Assembly (NCBI RefSeq): GCF_900107105.1
Contig: NZ_FNOT01000007.1
Location: 124,001-188,000, forward strand
Length of the DNA: 64,000 nt
DNA from: Geodermatophilus africanus
Lineage (GTDB): Bacteria; Actinomycetota; Actinomycetes; Mycobacteriales; Geodermatophilaceae
Direction: 5' to 3'
Made by a program: the position numbers and the translations under genes. Positions 17,694 through 26,135 of this stretch are shown here, one piece after another (the stretch's first letter is position 1; the number at the start of each line of letters is the position of its first letter). A model generated the notes under the pieces. The model worked only from the letters and a program-made list of their open reading frames with translations, was not told where the DNA came from and searched no databases.

Positions 17694-18424
17694 CGCTGCT
17701 CGAGGTCGAGTCCGTCAGCAAGTCCTTCCGGGGGCTGCGGGCGGTGGACGACGTCTCGTTCACCGTCGAGGAGGGCAGCATCCTCGGCATCATCGGGCCC
17801 AACGGCGCCGGCAAGACGACGCTGTTCAACCTGGTGGCCGGCGCGCTGCCCCCCGACACCGGGTCGGTGCGCCTGGCCGGGACCGACGTCACCGGGGCCA
17901 AGCCGCACCGGATCTCCCACGCGGGCATGGCCCGCACCTTCCAGCTGATGAAGCCGTTCGGGAGCCTCAGCGTCCTGGAGAACGTGGCGGTCGCCCGGAT
18001 GGCCGCGGGGGCCTCGCGGCGCCGCGCCCCGGCGGAGGCGGCCGACGTCGTCGACCGGGTGGGGCTCACGCGCTGGCGCGACGCGCGCAGCGAGGGCCTG
18101 CCCACCGCCGGGCTCAAGCGGCTCGAGCTGGCCCGTGCGCTCGCCAGCCGGCCGCGGGTGCTGCTGCTCGACGAGGTGCTGGCCGGGCTGGTGCCCGCCG
18201 AGCGCACCCCGGTCATGGAGCTGCTGGAGACCCTGCGCCGCGACGACGGGATCACGCTCGTGTTCGTCGAGCACATCATGGCCGCGGTCATGCGGCTGTC
18301 GGACTCGGTGCTCGTGCTCGACCAGGGCCGGGTGCTCACCTCGGGCGAACCGCACCAGGTGACCCAGGACCCCCGGGTGATCGAGGCCTACCTCGGAGAG
18401 GAGCCGACCGTTGCTGGTCCTTGA
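17690..18424 (+). CDS. ABC transporter ATP-binding protein (LivG-like)
   Basis: A 244-aa ATPase. Walker A GPNGAGKTT is at residues 36-44; Q-loop region ARTFQLMKPFG; Walker B LLLDEVLAGL near 160-169; switch His in VFVEHIM. The ABC signature is LPTAGLKRLELARAL rather than LSGGQ, a form seen among LivG-type ATPases, which tend to depart from the canonical signature. It energises import together with the LivF-like partner. The end overlaps the partner gene by 14 bases. Confidence 0.91.
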   Translation: MTLLEVESVSKSFRGLRAVDDVSFTVEEGSILGIIGPNGAGKTTLFNLVAGALPPDTGSVRLAGTDVTGAKPHRISHAGMARTFQLMKPFGSLSVLENVAVARMAAGASRRRAPAEAADVVDRVGLTRWRDARSEGLPTAGLKRLELARALASRPRVLLLDEVLAGLVPAERTPVMELLETLRRDDGITLVFVEHIMAAVMRLSDSVLVLDQGRVLTSGEPHQVTQDPRVIEAYLGEEPTVAGP

Positions 18425-19115
18425 CGGCCTGTGCGCCGGGTACCACGGGTTGCAGATCCTGCACGAGCTGGACCTGCGGGTCGACGCCGGCGAGATCGTG
18501 GCCCTCGTCGGTGCCAACGGGGCGGGGAAGACGACGACCCTGCGTGCCGTCTCCGGGCTCATCCGCTCCAGTAGTGGCTCGATCACCTTCGACGGACGGC
18601 GCGCCGACGGCGTGCGCACCGCCGAGCTGGTCGCCCGCGGTCTGGTCCAGGTGCCCGAGGAGCGTGCCCTGTTCGGGCCGCTCACCGTGGAGGAGAACCT
18701 CCGGATGGGCTCCTGGACGCAGCGGCGCGGCGGGAACGAGGAGGCCGCCCTGGCCGAGGTCTTCGACCTCTTCCCGATCCTCGCCGAGCGGCGGCGCCAG
18801 GCGGCGGAGACGTTCAGCGGCGGTCAGCAGCAGATGCTGGCCATCGGCCGCGCCCTCATGGCCCGCCCCAAGCTGCTCATGCTCGACGAGCCCTCCACCG
18901 GCCTGTCGCCGAAGCTGACCTGGGCCGTGCTCGACGCGGTGCGCACCATCCGCGACCGCGGCGTGGCCGTCCTGCTCGTCGAGCAGAACGCCGCGCAGGC
19001 GCTGCGGATGGCCGACCGGGCCTACGTCCTGGAGAGCGGCAGCTGCGCGCTGTCCGGCCCCGGTCCGGAGCTGGCCGACGACGACCGCGTGCGCGCCGCG
19101 TACCTGGGGCTGTGA
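18411..19115 (+). CDS. ABC transporter ATP-binding protein (LivF-like)
   Basis: A 234-aa ATPase with Walker A GANGAGKTT at 34-42, the LivF-type segment GLVQVPEERALFGPLTVEENL, canonical signature FSGGQQQML near residue 140, Walker B LLMLDEPSTGLSP and switch His replaced by Gln in LLVEQNA, which is normal for LivF. The start is a TTG at 18411 inside the LivG-like gene; no closer ATG or GTG gives a full domain. Only seven bases separate it from the next gene, so transport and catabolism are one transcript. Confidence 0.91.
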   Translation: MLVLDGLCAGYHGLQILHELDLRVDAGEIVALVGANGAGKTTTLRAVSGLIRSSSGSITFDGRRADGVRTAELVARGLVQVPEERALFGPLTVEENLRMGSWTQRRGGNEEAALAEVFDLFPILAERRRQAAETFSGGQQQMLAIGRALMARPKLLMLDEPSTGLSPKLTWAVLDAVRTIRDRGVAVLLVEQNAAQALRMADRAYVLESGSCALSGPGPELADDDRVRAAYLGL

Positions 19116-19122
19116 GCGGCCG

Positions 19123-20487
19123 ATGAGCGCCGACGGCGACCGGGACGACGCCCAGCGCGCGGCCCGCGAGGCGACCGAGGCGCTCGGCGCCTGGGCCGCC
19201 GGCCTGCGCTGGGACGACGTGCCGGCCGACGCCCGGGAGCGACTGCAGCTGGTCCTCCTGGACTCCCTCGGCGTCACAGCGCTCGGTGCCCGCCAGCCCG
19301 AGCAGGCTGCCCTCGTGGCCGCCTGGCGCCCGGCCCCCGGCCCGGCTCCCTTGGTCGGCGGCAGGCGGACGACGACCGTGGAGGCCGCCGCCTGGCTCAA
19401 CGCCACCGCCCTGGTCCGCCTCGAGCTCGACGAGGGGCACAAGTACGCCCGCGGGCACCCCGGCGCGCACGGGCTGCCCGCGGTCCTGGCGCTGGCCGCC
19501 GACCTGGGCGCCGACGGCGCCGACACCGCGGCCGCGCTGCTGGTGGCCTACGAGGTGGCCGCCCGCTTCGGCCGGGCGACCACGCTGCGGGCCGGGGCGC
19601 ATCCGCACGGCAGCTGGGGCGTCGCCGGCGGCGCGGCCGGCTGCGCCCGGCTGCTGGGCCTCTCCGCCGGGCAGGTGGCCGCCGCCGTCGACACCGGCGC
19701 CGGGCTGCCGGTCGCCGGCGCGTTCGCCTCCGCGCTCGACGGCAACCCGGTGCGCGACGCGTGGCTGGGCGCGGCCAACCTCTCCGGGCTGGCGGCGGCG
19801 CGGATGGCCGCCGCCGGGCTCGCCCGCACCACCGGCACCGCGGCCGGCTCGCTGGGCGGGCTGCTCGGCACCTTCGACGCCGCCGAGCTGACCGCCGACC
19901 TGGGCACGCGCTGGGACGTCCGGCACGGCTACTTCAAGCGCCACGCCTCCTGCTCGTTCACCCACCCGGTCGCCGACGCCGTGCTCGACCTGCGCCCGGA
20001 CCTGCCGGCCGACCCCGACCAGGTCGAGGAGGTCGTGGTCGAGACCCACTCGCTCGGGTCGGGCCTGGCCCGCACCTCCTGGGACTCCCGGCTCGGGGCG
20101 CTGTTCAGCACCCCGTTCGTCGTCGCCGCCGCCGTCGTCCACGGGTCGGTCGGCCCGGGCGTCTCGGCCGAGCCGGCGCGCGACGACCCGCGGCTGACCC
20201 GGCTCGCGCAGCGGGTGCGGGTGCGGACCGCGGCCGACCTCGACGCCCGGCTCCCGGCCGAGCGCGCCGCCCGGGTCGTCGTCCGGGCCGCCGGCCGCGA
20301 GCACGTGCGGGAGGTGCCCAACCCGGTCGGGGACGCCGACCACCACCCGCTCGGCGAGGCCGAGGTGCTCGACCTGCTGTCCGGCTGGCTCGACGACGAC
20401 GCCACCGTGGCCGCGGTCCGCACCGTCGCCGCCGGACTGCCGGCCGCCGCCGACGCGGGCGCCCTGCTGCGCGAGCTGGCCCGATGA
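19123..20487 (+). CDS. MmgE/PrpD family protein (copy 4)
   Basis: A 454-aa MmgE/PrpD protein. The active-site loop ELDEGHKYARGHPGAHGLP near residues 103-121 shares the GH..ARGHP..H form with copy 2. FKRHASCSFTHPVADA near 270 is the second family block. VEEVVVETHSLGSGL and a normal C-terminal domain are present, though the tail NPVGDADHHPLGEAEV differs from the usual NP.S..E form. It sits directly behind the importer ATPase. With two close relatives on the opposite arm it may act on the same carbon skeleton or on a stereoisomer (inference). Confidence 0.88.
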   Translation: MSADGDRDDAQRAAREATEALGAWAAGLRWDDVPADARERLQLVLLDSLGVTALGARQPEQAALVAAWRPAPGPAPLVGGRRTTTVEAAAWLNATALVRLELDEGHKYARGHPGAHGLPAVLALAADLGADGADTAAALLVAYEVAARFGRATTLRAGAHPHGSWGVAGGAAGCARLLGLSAGQVAAAVDTGAGLPVAGAFASALDGNPVRDAWLGAANLSGLAAARMAAAGLARTTGTAAGSLGGLLGTFDAAELTADLGTRWDVRHGYFKRHASCSFTHPVADAVLDLRPDLPADPDQVEEVVVETHSLGSGLARTSWDSRLGALFSTPFVVAAAVVHGSVGPGVSAEPARDDPRLTRLAQRVRVRTAADLDARLPAERAARVVVRAAGREHVREVPNPVGDADHHPLGEAEVLDLLSGWLDDDATVAAVRTVAAGLPAAADAGALLRELAR

Positions 20488-20509
20488 CCGCCCACCCCTG
20501 GAGCCCCCG

Positions 20510-21151
20510 GTGCTGATCCACGCCGTCACCCCCATCCACGTCCCACCCGACGAGCTGGCCCGCCGGCAGGCCCGCTACGACGCGCTCTCGCCGGCCGGCC
20601 TGCGGGTCCGCCTGGTCGACATCGGCGAGCAGGCCCCTCGGGCCCTGGACACCGCGCAGCAGGTGCACGACAGCGAGGGCCTGGTCACCGAGGCGCTGCG
20701 GCAGGCGCCCGACGACGCCGACGCGCTGATGCCCGACTGCGTCCTCGACCCCGGGGTGGCCGCCCTCTCCGGCCGGGTGGGCCGCCCGGTGTTCGGGCTG
20801 CTGCGCACCAGCCTCGGCTGGAGCCGCGCAGCCGGGCGCTCGGCCGGCGCCGTGACCCGCAACCAGGCCATCGCCGACGAGCTGTGCCGGCAGGTCGCCG
20901 CGCACGGCCTGGACTCCTCCTTCACCGGGGTCCAGGTGCTCGACCTCGACGTCGACGCCATCCACCAGGCCGATCGCTGGGCCGCCGCCCTCCGTGACGT
21001 GGTCGACCGCAGCGCCCGCGCCGGCGCCGGCGACCTGGTCAACGGCTGCAGCGCGGTCGACCTCCCCGCGGAGGCGGCCGGCTGGCCGGTGCGGGTGGTC
21101 GACCCGACGGCGCTGACCCTGCGCCTGGTCGCGGCGGGGGAGGCGGCGTGA
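20510..21151 (+). CDS. Asp/Glu/hydantoin racemase superfamily protein
   Basis: A 213-aa protein of the Asp/Glu racemase, hydantoin racemase and maleate isomerase superfamily. It starts LIHAVTPIHVPPDEL. Two Cys lie in the positions expected for the catalytic pair: MPDCVLDPGVAAL near residue 77 and LVNGCSAVDLPAE near 180. The first is less canonical because hydantoin racemases usually have a Gly-Cys-Phe-type motif. GTG at 20510 with GGAG upstream. Followed by a four-base overlap with the flavoprotein. Racemase, isomerase or decarboxylase activity are all possible. Confidence 0.78.
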   Translation: MLIHAVTPIHVPPDELARRQARYDALSPAGLRVRLVDIGEQAPRALDTAQQVHDSEGLVTEALRQAPDDADALMPDCVLDPGVAALSGRVGRPVFGLLRTSLGWSRAAGRSAGAVTRNQAIADELCRQVAAHGLDSSFTGVQVLDLDVDAIHQADRWAAALRDVVDRSARAGAGDLVNGCSAVDLPAEAAGWPVRVVDPTALTLRLVAAGEAA

Positions 21152-22566
21152 GCGCGGAGGGTCCCGACCTCGTCGTCGCCGGCGCGGGCGGCGGCCTGGT
21201 CGGCGCGCTCCGGGCCGCGCAGCTCGGCCTCGACGTGCTCGTCGTCGAGGCCAGCGAGCACTACCGGCGCGGCAACAACACCTCGATGTCCACCGCGATG
21301 ATCCCCGGCGCCGGGTCGCGGTTCCAGCGCGCGGCCGGGATCGAGGACTCCCCGGAGCTCTTCCTCGCCGACGTGATGCGCAAGACCAAGGGGCAGGCCG
21401 ACGAGCGGCTGGCGCGGGCACTGACCGGGCACAGCGCCCGGCTGGTCGAGTGGCTGGCCGACGACCTCGAGCTGCCGCTCGACGTCGTCACCGACTTCCA
21501 CTACCCCGGGCACAGCGTCGACCGCTGCCACACCATCGAGGGCCGGCACGGCACCGTGCTGCTCGACCACCTGGTCGGCCGGGTGCAGGCCGAGGAGCGG
21601 ATCGACGTCCTGGTCCCGGCGCGGCTGGTCGACGTGCGGGTCGGGGACGACGGCGCGGTCCGCGCGGCCGTCCTCCAGACGCCGGACGGCGCCACCGAGG
21701 AGGTCCCGACGCCGGCGGTGCTGCTGGCCACCAACGGCTACGGCGCCGACCGCGACATGGTGGCCCGGCACCTGCCCGAGATCGCCGCGGCCGCCTACCA
21801 CGGCAGCGAGGCCTCGCGAGGCGACGCCCTGCGGATCGGCGACCGGCTGGGCGCGGCCAGCGGCTACCTCGACGCCTACCAGGGGCACGGCGCGCTGGCG
21901 GCGCGCTCGGCCACCCTCGTCGGCTGGGCGACGGTCATGCACGGCGCGGTGATCGTCAACCGCGACGGCCGGCGCTTCGGCGACGAGACCACCGGCTACT
22001 CCGAGTACGCCGCGGTCATCGCCGGGCAGCCGGACGCCACCGGCTGGATCGTGCTGGACCGGCGGATCCACGACGCCTGCCTGCCCTTCACCGACTTCCG
22101 GCAGACCGTCGAGAGCAACGCCCTCGTCTGGGCCGACGACGTCGAGGGGCTGGCGGCGGCCACCGGCCTGCCGGCCGGCCCGCTGGCCGAGGAGCTGGCC
22201 GAGACCGCCGCCCACGCGCGGGGAGAGGGCCGGGACCGCTTCGGCCGGGGGGCCTTCGAGGCCGAGCTGACCCCGCCGCTCGCCGCCGTCCGCGTCGTCC
22301 CGGCGCTGTTCCACACCCAGGGCGGCCTGATCGTCGACGAGCACGCGCGGGTCACCCGCCCCGACGGGTCGCTGGTCCGCGGGCTCTACGCCTCCGGCGG
22401 CGCGGCCGCCGGCATCTCCGGCCACGGCGCCGCCGGCTACCTGGCCGGCAACGGCCTGCTGCCCGCCCTGGGCCTGGCGCACCTCGCCGCCGAACACGTG
22501 GCCGCCGACCACGCGGCGGGCGCGACGGCGCGCCCGGCCGCTCCCGAGGAGGAAGGAACTCCATGA
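21148..22566 (+). CDS. FAD-dependent fumarate-reductase-like flavoprotein
   Basis: A 472-aa FAD oxidoreductase of the succinate dehydrogenase/fumarate reductase flavoprotein family, which also holds tricarballylate dehydrogenase (TcuA) and ketosteroid dehydrogenases. The N-terminal dinucleotide fold is DLVVAGAGGGLVGALRAAQ. GNNTSMSTAMIPGAGSRFQR contacts FAD. ATNGYGADRDMVARHLP and the C-terminal GGLIVDEHARVTRPDGS with GLYASGGAAAGISG complete the FAD domain. A dehydrogenation of a carboxylate or imide is likely. GTG start, overlaps on both sides. Confidence 0.85.
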   Translation: MSAEGPDLVVAGAGGGLVGALRAAQLGLDVLVVEASEHYRRGNNTSMSTAMIPGAGSRFQRAAGIEDSPELFLADVMRKTKGQADERLARALTGHSARLVEWLADDLELPLDVVTDFHYPGHSVDRCHTIEGRHGTVLLDHLVGRVQAEERIDVLVPARLVDVRVGDDGAVRAAVLQTPDGATEEVPTPAVLLATNGYGADRDMVARHLPEIAAAAYHGSEASRGDALRIGDRLGAASGYLDAYQGHGALAARSATLVGWATVMHGAVIVNRDGRRFGDETTGYSEYAAVIAGQPDATGWIVLDRRIHDACLPFTDFRQTVESNALVWADDVEGLAAATGLPAGPLAEELAETAAHARGEGRDRFGRGAFEAELTPPLAAVRVVPALFHTQGGLIVDEHARVTRPDGSLVRGLYASGGAAAGISGHGAAGYLAGNGLLPALGLAHLAAEHVAADHAAGATARPAAPEEEGTP

Positions 22567-24038
22567 CCCGCCTGCAGACGCTGCTGAAGAACGTCACCGT
22601 CGTCCGCCCCGACGTCCCCGGGGCCGACGACGGGGAGGAGCTGGACCTCGGGATCAGCGACGGCCGCTTCGTGCGGGTGGAGCGCGACATCCCCGCCGAG
22701 GACGCCGAGGTCGTCGTCGACGGCCGCGGCCGGCTGGCCTTCCCCGGCGTGGTCGACGCCCACCAGCACTGGGGCATCTACAACCCGCTGGAGGAGGACA
22801 CCGAGACCGAGAGCCGGGCCAGCGCCCAGGGCGGTGTCACGACCGGGCTGACCTACATGCGGACCGGCCAGTACTACCTCCACCGCGGCGGCCCCTACCG
22901 CGACTTCTTCCCGCAGGTGCTCGCCGCCTCCGAGGGGCGCTCCTACGTCGACTACGCCTTCCACCTGGCGCCGATGTCCCGGGAGCACATCGGCGAGATC
23001 CCGGCGCTGATCCAGGACTTCGGGGTCACCTCGTTCAAGATCTTCATGTTCTACGGCGGGCACGGCCTGCACGGCGCCTCGAGCGACCAGAGCTCGTTCC
23101 TGATGATCCCGCCGGACGAGCGCTACGACCTCGCCCACTTCGAGTTCGTCATGCGCGGGGTGCAGGCGGCGCGCGAGCAGCTGCCCGACCTCGCGCCGCA
23201 CGTCTCGCTGTCGCTGCACTGCGAGACCGCCGAGATCATGACCGCCTACACGAAGCTGGTGCAGGAGGAGGGCGCGCTGAAGGGCCTGGCCGCCTACAGC
23301 GCCTCCCGGCCGCCGCACTCGGAGGGCCTCGCGGTCACCATCGCCTCGTTCCTGGCCGACGAGACCGGGCTGCCGAGCATCAACCTGCTGCACCTGTCCT
23401 CCCGCAAGGCGCTGACCGCGGCGCTGCGCATGGCGCAGGTGTTCCCGCACGTGGACTTCCGTCGCGAGGTCACGATCGGCCACCTGCTGGCCGACATCGA
23501 CACCGCGCAGGGGCTGGGCGGCAAGGTCAACCCGCCGCTGCGGCCGCGCGAGGACGTCGAGGCGCTGTGGGAGCACCTCCTGGCCGGCGACGTCGACTGG
23601 GTGGTCAGCGACCACGCCTGCTGCAAGGACGAGAAGAAGTTCGGCGACCCGCGCGACGACGTCTTCGCCGCCAAGTCCGGCTTCGGCGGCGCGGAGTACC
23701 TGCTGCCGGGCCTGGTGAGCGAGGGCCGCCGGCGCGGGCTCTCCCTCCGCCGGATCGCCGAGCTCACCTCGTGGAACCCGGCGCAGCGGTACGGGCTCCC
23801 CGCCAAGGGCACGATCGGCGTCGGGTACGACGCCGACCTCTGCCTGGTCGACCCCTCGGCGACCTGGACCGTGCACGCCGACCAGTCGGAGTCCACGCAG
23901 GAGTACACGCCGTTCGAGGGCTTCGAGCTGGGCGCGAGGGTGACCGACACCTGGGTGCGCGGCCACCGCGTGCTCGAGGACGGCGTCGTCACCGGGGCGC
24001 CCGTCGGGCGCTACCTGCACCGCCCGGGCAACCGCTGA
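22563..24038 (+). CDS. Dihydropyrimidinase/hydantoinase-like amidohydrolase
   Basis: A 491-aa amidohydrolase of the hydantoinase/dihydropyrimidinase/dihydroorotase class. Metal ligands are visible: DAHQHW near residue 65, the carboxylated Lys in TSFKIFMF near 156, His in SLHCE near 220, His in NLLHLSS near 278, and Asp in VVSDHAC near 354. The substrate loops (FYGGHGLHG, HACCKDEKKFG) are unlike standard dihydropyrimidinase, so the ring substrate may differ. No N-carbamoylase was found nearby. ATG at 22563 with AGGAAGGAA upstream, overlapping the flavoprotein stop. Confidence 0.88.
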   Translation: MTRLQTLLKNVTVVRPDVPGADDGEELDLGISDGRFVRVERDIPAEDAEVVVDGRGRLAFPGVVDAHQHWGIYNPLEEDTETESRASAQGGVTTGLTYMRTGQYYLHRGGPYRDFFPQVLAASEGRSYVDYAFHLAPMSREHIGEIPALIQDFGVTSFKIFMFYGGHGLHGASSDQSSFLMIPPDERYDLAHFEFVMRGVQAAREQLPDLAPHVSLSLHCETAEIMTAYTKLVQEEGALKGLAAYSASRPPHSEGLAVTIASFLADETGLPSINLLHLSSRKALTAALRMAQVFPHVDFRREVTIGHLLADIDTAQGLGGKVNPPLRPREDVEALWEHLLAGDVDWVVSDHACCKDEKKFGDPRDDVFAAKSGFGGAEYLLPGLVSEGRRRGLSLRRIAELTSWNPAQRYGLPAKGTIGVGYDADLCLVDPSATWTVHADQSESTQEYTPFEGFELGARVTDTWVRGHRVLEDGVVTGAPVGRYLHRPGNR

Positions 24039-24040
24039 AG

Positions 24041-24100
24041 AGGACCCCGTCCTCCCCGCCCTTCGCAGGCTCAGGGGCGGGGCCCGGGACGGGGCGGTTC
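24041..24100 (+). repeat. Intergenic GC-rich hairpin repeat, copy A
   Basis: A sequence of the form AGGACCCCGTCCT, CCCCGCCC, TCGCAGGCTC, GGGGCGGG, CCCGGGACGGGG begins two bases behind the amidohydrolase stop. It shares order and core with six other copies in this window and can fold. Confidence 0.6.
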
Positions 24101-24160
24101 CAGCACGTCACCGGGCTCGCGGCGGGGCCCTGCGGAGGAGCCGTTCCGGGCTGCCTACCG

Positions 24161-24212
24161 CACAAGACGGCGCCCCCCGTACCCGGCCGGGTACGGGGGG
24201 CGCCGTCTTGTG
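24161..24212. terminator. 52-base perfect palindrome between convergent operons
   Basis: Left arm 24161-24186 begins CACAAGACGGCGCC and is exactly complementary to 24187-24212. No T-run follows. It lies between the end of the amidohydrolase gene and the end of the permease gene and would stop transcription from both sides. Confidence 0.8.
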
Positions 24213-24223
24213 GGCGGGTCAGG

Positions 24224-26011
24224 TCACGACCCCGGGACCATCCAGCCGAGCACCGGAGAGGCCTGCAGGACCACGATCAGGCACATGAGCAGCAGGAGCA
24301 GGATGCTCCAGCCGAACACCTTCCGGAACAGCTCGCCCTCCCGGCCGGCCATGCCGACCGCGGCGGCCGCGATGGCCAGGTTCTGCGGGCTGACCATCTT
24401 CCCCATGACGCCGCCGGAGGAGTTGGCCGCGGCCAGCAGCACCGGGTCGAGGCCGGCGTTGGTCGCCGCCTGCACCTGCAGCGCGCCGAACAACGCGTTG
24501 GCGGAGGTGTCCGATCCGGTCACCGCGACGCCGATCCAGCCCAGGATGGGGGAGAGGAAGGCGAAGAAGCCGCCGGTCTCGGCCAGCAGCCGGCCGAGGT
24601 GGCCGGTCATGCCGGACTGGTTGAGCACGTAGGCCAGCGCGAGCACCGCCATGACGGTGACGATGGCCCACTTGAGCTCGCGATAGGTGTCGATGTAGGC
24701 CTTCAGCGCCCGTCCCGGCGAGACGCGCAGCACCAGCATGGTGAGGATGCCGGCCAAGATCATCAAGGTACCGGCGGTGGGCAGCCAGCCGAAGCTGAAG
24801 GTCGTCGACGCCAGCTCCTCGGTCGAGCCGGCCGCGAACACGTTGAGGCCCGGCCACGGGAAGCTGAGGGTCCACGGCGCCTGGGCCAGTGCCGCCTTCA
24901 CCGGGCCCAGGTTGGCCAGGGCGAAGACCACGATGATGATCCCGTACGGCGCATACGCCCTGACGACCTCCGAACGGTTGTCGTCGACCGCGGGCCGGTC
25001 CCCGCCGCCGACGGCGGGGGCGTGCGGGTCGCGCGGGCGCTGGTCACCGGGAGCGTCGCCGAGCTCCTCACCGGCGGTCGCGCCGACGCCGCCGCGGCCG
25101 CGGGAGCCGGACCCGGCGGCCACGGTGCCGGGTCCGGTGCCGCCACCGGCCAGGGTGGCCGCGGTGACCGGCTCGTAGGCGGCCTTGCGCATGCGGACGA
25201 CGGCGACGACGGCGGCCGCGGACACGAGCGCGGCGATGATGTCGGTCAGCGGCACCGAGATGTAGTTCGCGGCGATGAACTGGGCGACCCCGAAGGAGAC
25301 GCCGGCAACGACCGCCTCCAGCCACGTGTCCTTGACCCCGCGCTTGCCGTCGACGACGAGGACCAGCACCAGCGGCACGAACGCGGCCAGGATCGGCGTC
25401 TGCCGGCCGGCCATGGCGCCGAGGGTGTCCACGGTGAGCCGGGCGTCGTCGCTGACGCCGGAGGTCACCGTGGCGAGCGTGACGATCGGCGTGGCCAGGG
25501 CGCCGAAGGCGACCGGTGCGGTGTTGGCGATGAGGGCCACCGCGGCGGCCTTGATCGGCTGGAAGCCCAGCGTCATGAGCATGACGACGCTGATCGCGAC
25601 CGGCGTCCCGAAGCCGGCCAGCGCCTCGAGGAGGGCGCCGAAGCAGAAGGCGACGATGATCGCCTGCACCCGCAGGTCGGGGCTGACCTTCTCGAACGAG
25701 CGGCGCAGGACGTCGAAGTGCCCGGTGGCGACCGTGAGGTTGTAGACCCAGATCGCGTTGATGACGACCCACAGGATCGGGAAGAACCCGAAGGCCGCGC
25801 CCTCCGTCGCCGACAGGACCGCCTGCCCGACCGGCATGCGGAACGCCACGATGGCGAGGACCAGAGCGACGGCCAGGGAGATGAGCCCGGCCATCCAGGC
25901 CTTGACTCGCAGCGCCCCGAGCAGCACGAACAGCGTGACCAGTGGTATCGCCGCCACCAGGGCGCTCAGTGCGAGTGACCCACCGACGGGGTCGACGACC
26001 TGCTCGAACAA
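24224..26011 (-). CDS. L-lactate/glycolate permease (LctP family)
   Basis: A 595-aa LctP-family transporter, about 13-14 membrane helices. Family segments seen: WVVINAIWVYNLTVATGHFD near 82, ALLEALAGFGTPVAISVVML near 128, GRQTPILAAFVPL, and near the end ANALFGALQVQAATNAGLDP and AANSSGGVMGKMVSPQNLAI (in parts). A Gly/Arg-rich cytoplasmic loop at about 290-330 is low complexity. LctP proteins take up lactate and glycolate; the glycolate oxidase genes directly upstream on the same strand favour glycolate (inference). ATG at 26011. Confidence 0.92.
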   Translation of the reverse strand: MFEQVVDPVGGSLALSALVAAIPLVTLFVLLGALRVKAWMAGLISLAVALVLAIVAFRMPVGQAVLSATEGAAFGFFPILWVVINAIWVYNLTVATGHFDVLRRSFEKVSPDLRVQAIIVAFCFGALLEALAGFGTPVAISVVMLMTLGFQPIKAAAVALIANTAPVAFGALATPIVTLATVTSGVSDDARLTVDTLGAMAGRQTPILAAFVPLVLVLVVDGKRGVKDTWLEAVVAGVSFGVAQFIAANYISVPLTDIIAALVSAAAVVAVVRMRKAAYEPVTAATLAGGGTGPGTVAAGSGSRGRGGVGATAGEELGDAPGDQRPRDPHAPAVGGGDRPAVDDNRSEVVRAYAPYGIIIVVFALANLGPVKAALAQAPWTLSFPWPGLNVFAAGSTEELASTTFSFGWLPTAGTLMILAGILTMLVLRVSPGRALKAYIDTYRELKWAIVTVMAVLALAYVLNQSGMTGHLGRLLAETGGFFAFLSPILGWIGVAVTGSDTSANALFGALQVQAATNAGLDPVLLAAANSSGGVMGKMVSPQNLAIAAAAVGMAGREGELFRKVFGWSILLLLLMCLIVVLQASPVLGWMVPGS

Positions 26012-26088
26012 CGGGGCTCCTTCCCTCGGCGGCGAGGCGCGAGGCTGGGTGGGAGACGTGCGGCGGCTCAGTGTGGGGCAGCGCCGGC

Positions 26089-26120
26089 CCCCCCGCTGCG
26101 AGCTCGCGAGCAGCGGGGGG
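26089..26120 (-). terminator. Hairpin between glcF and the permease (repeat copy B)
   Basis: Arms CCCCCCGCTGC and GCAGCGGGGGG enclose a 10-base loop. It belongs to the same repeat family as 24041 and 43771. It lies between glcF and the permease on the transcribed strand, so it may lower permease expression. The plus strand carries a T-run at 26132-26136. Confidence 0.6.
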
Positions 26121-26135
26121 CAGGGGGCTCCTTTT

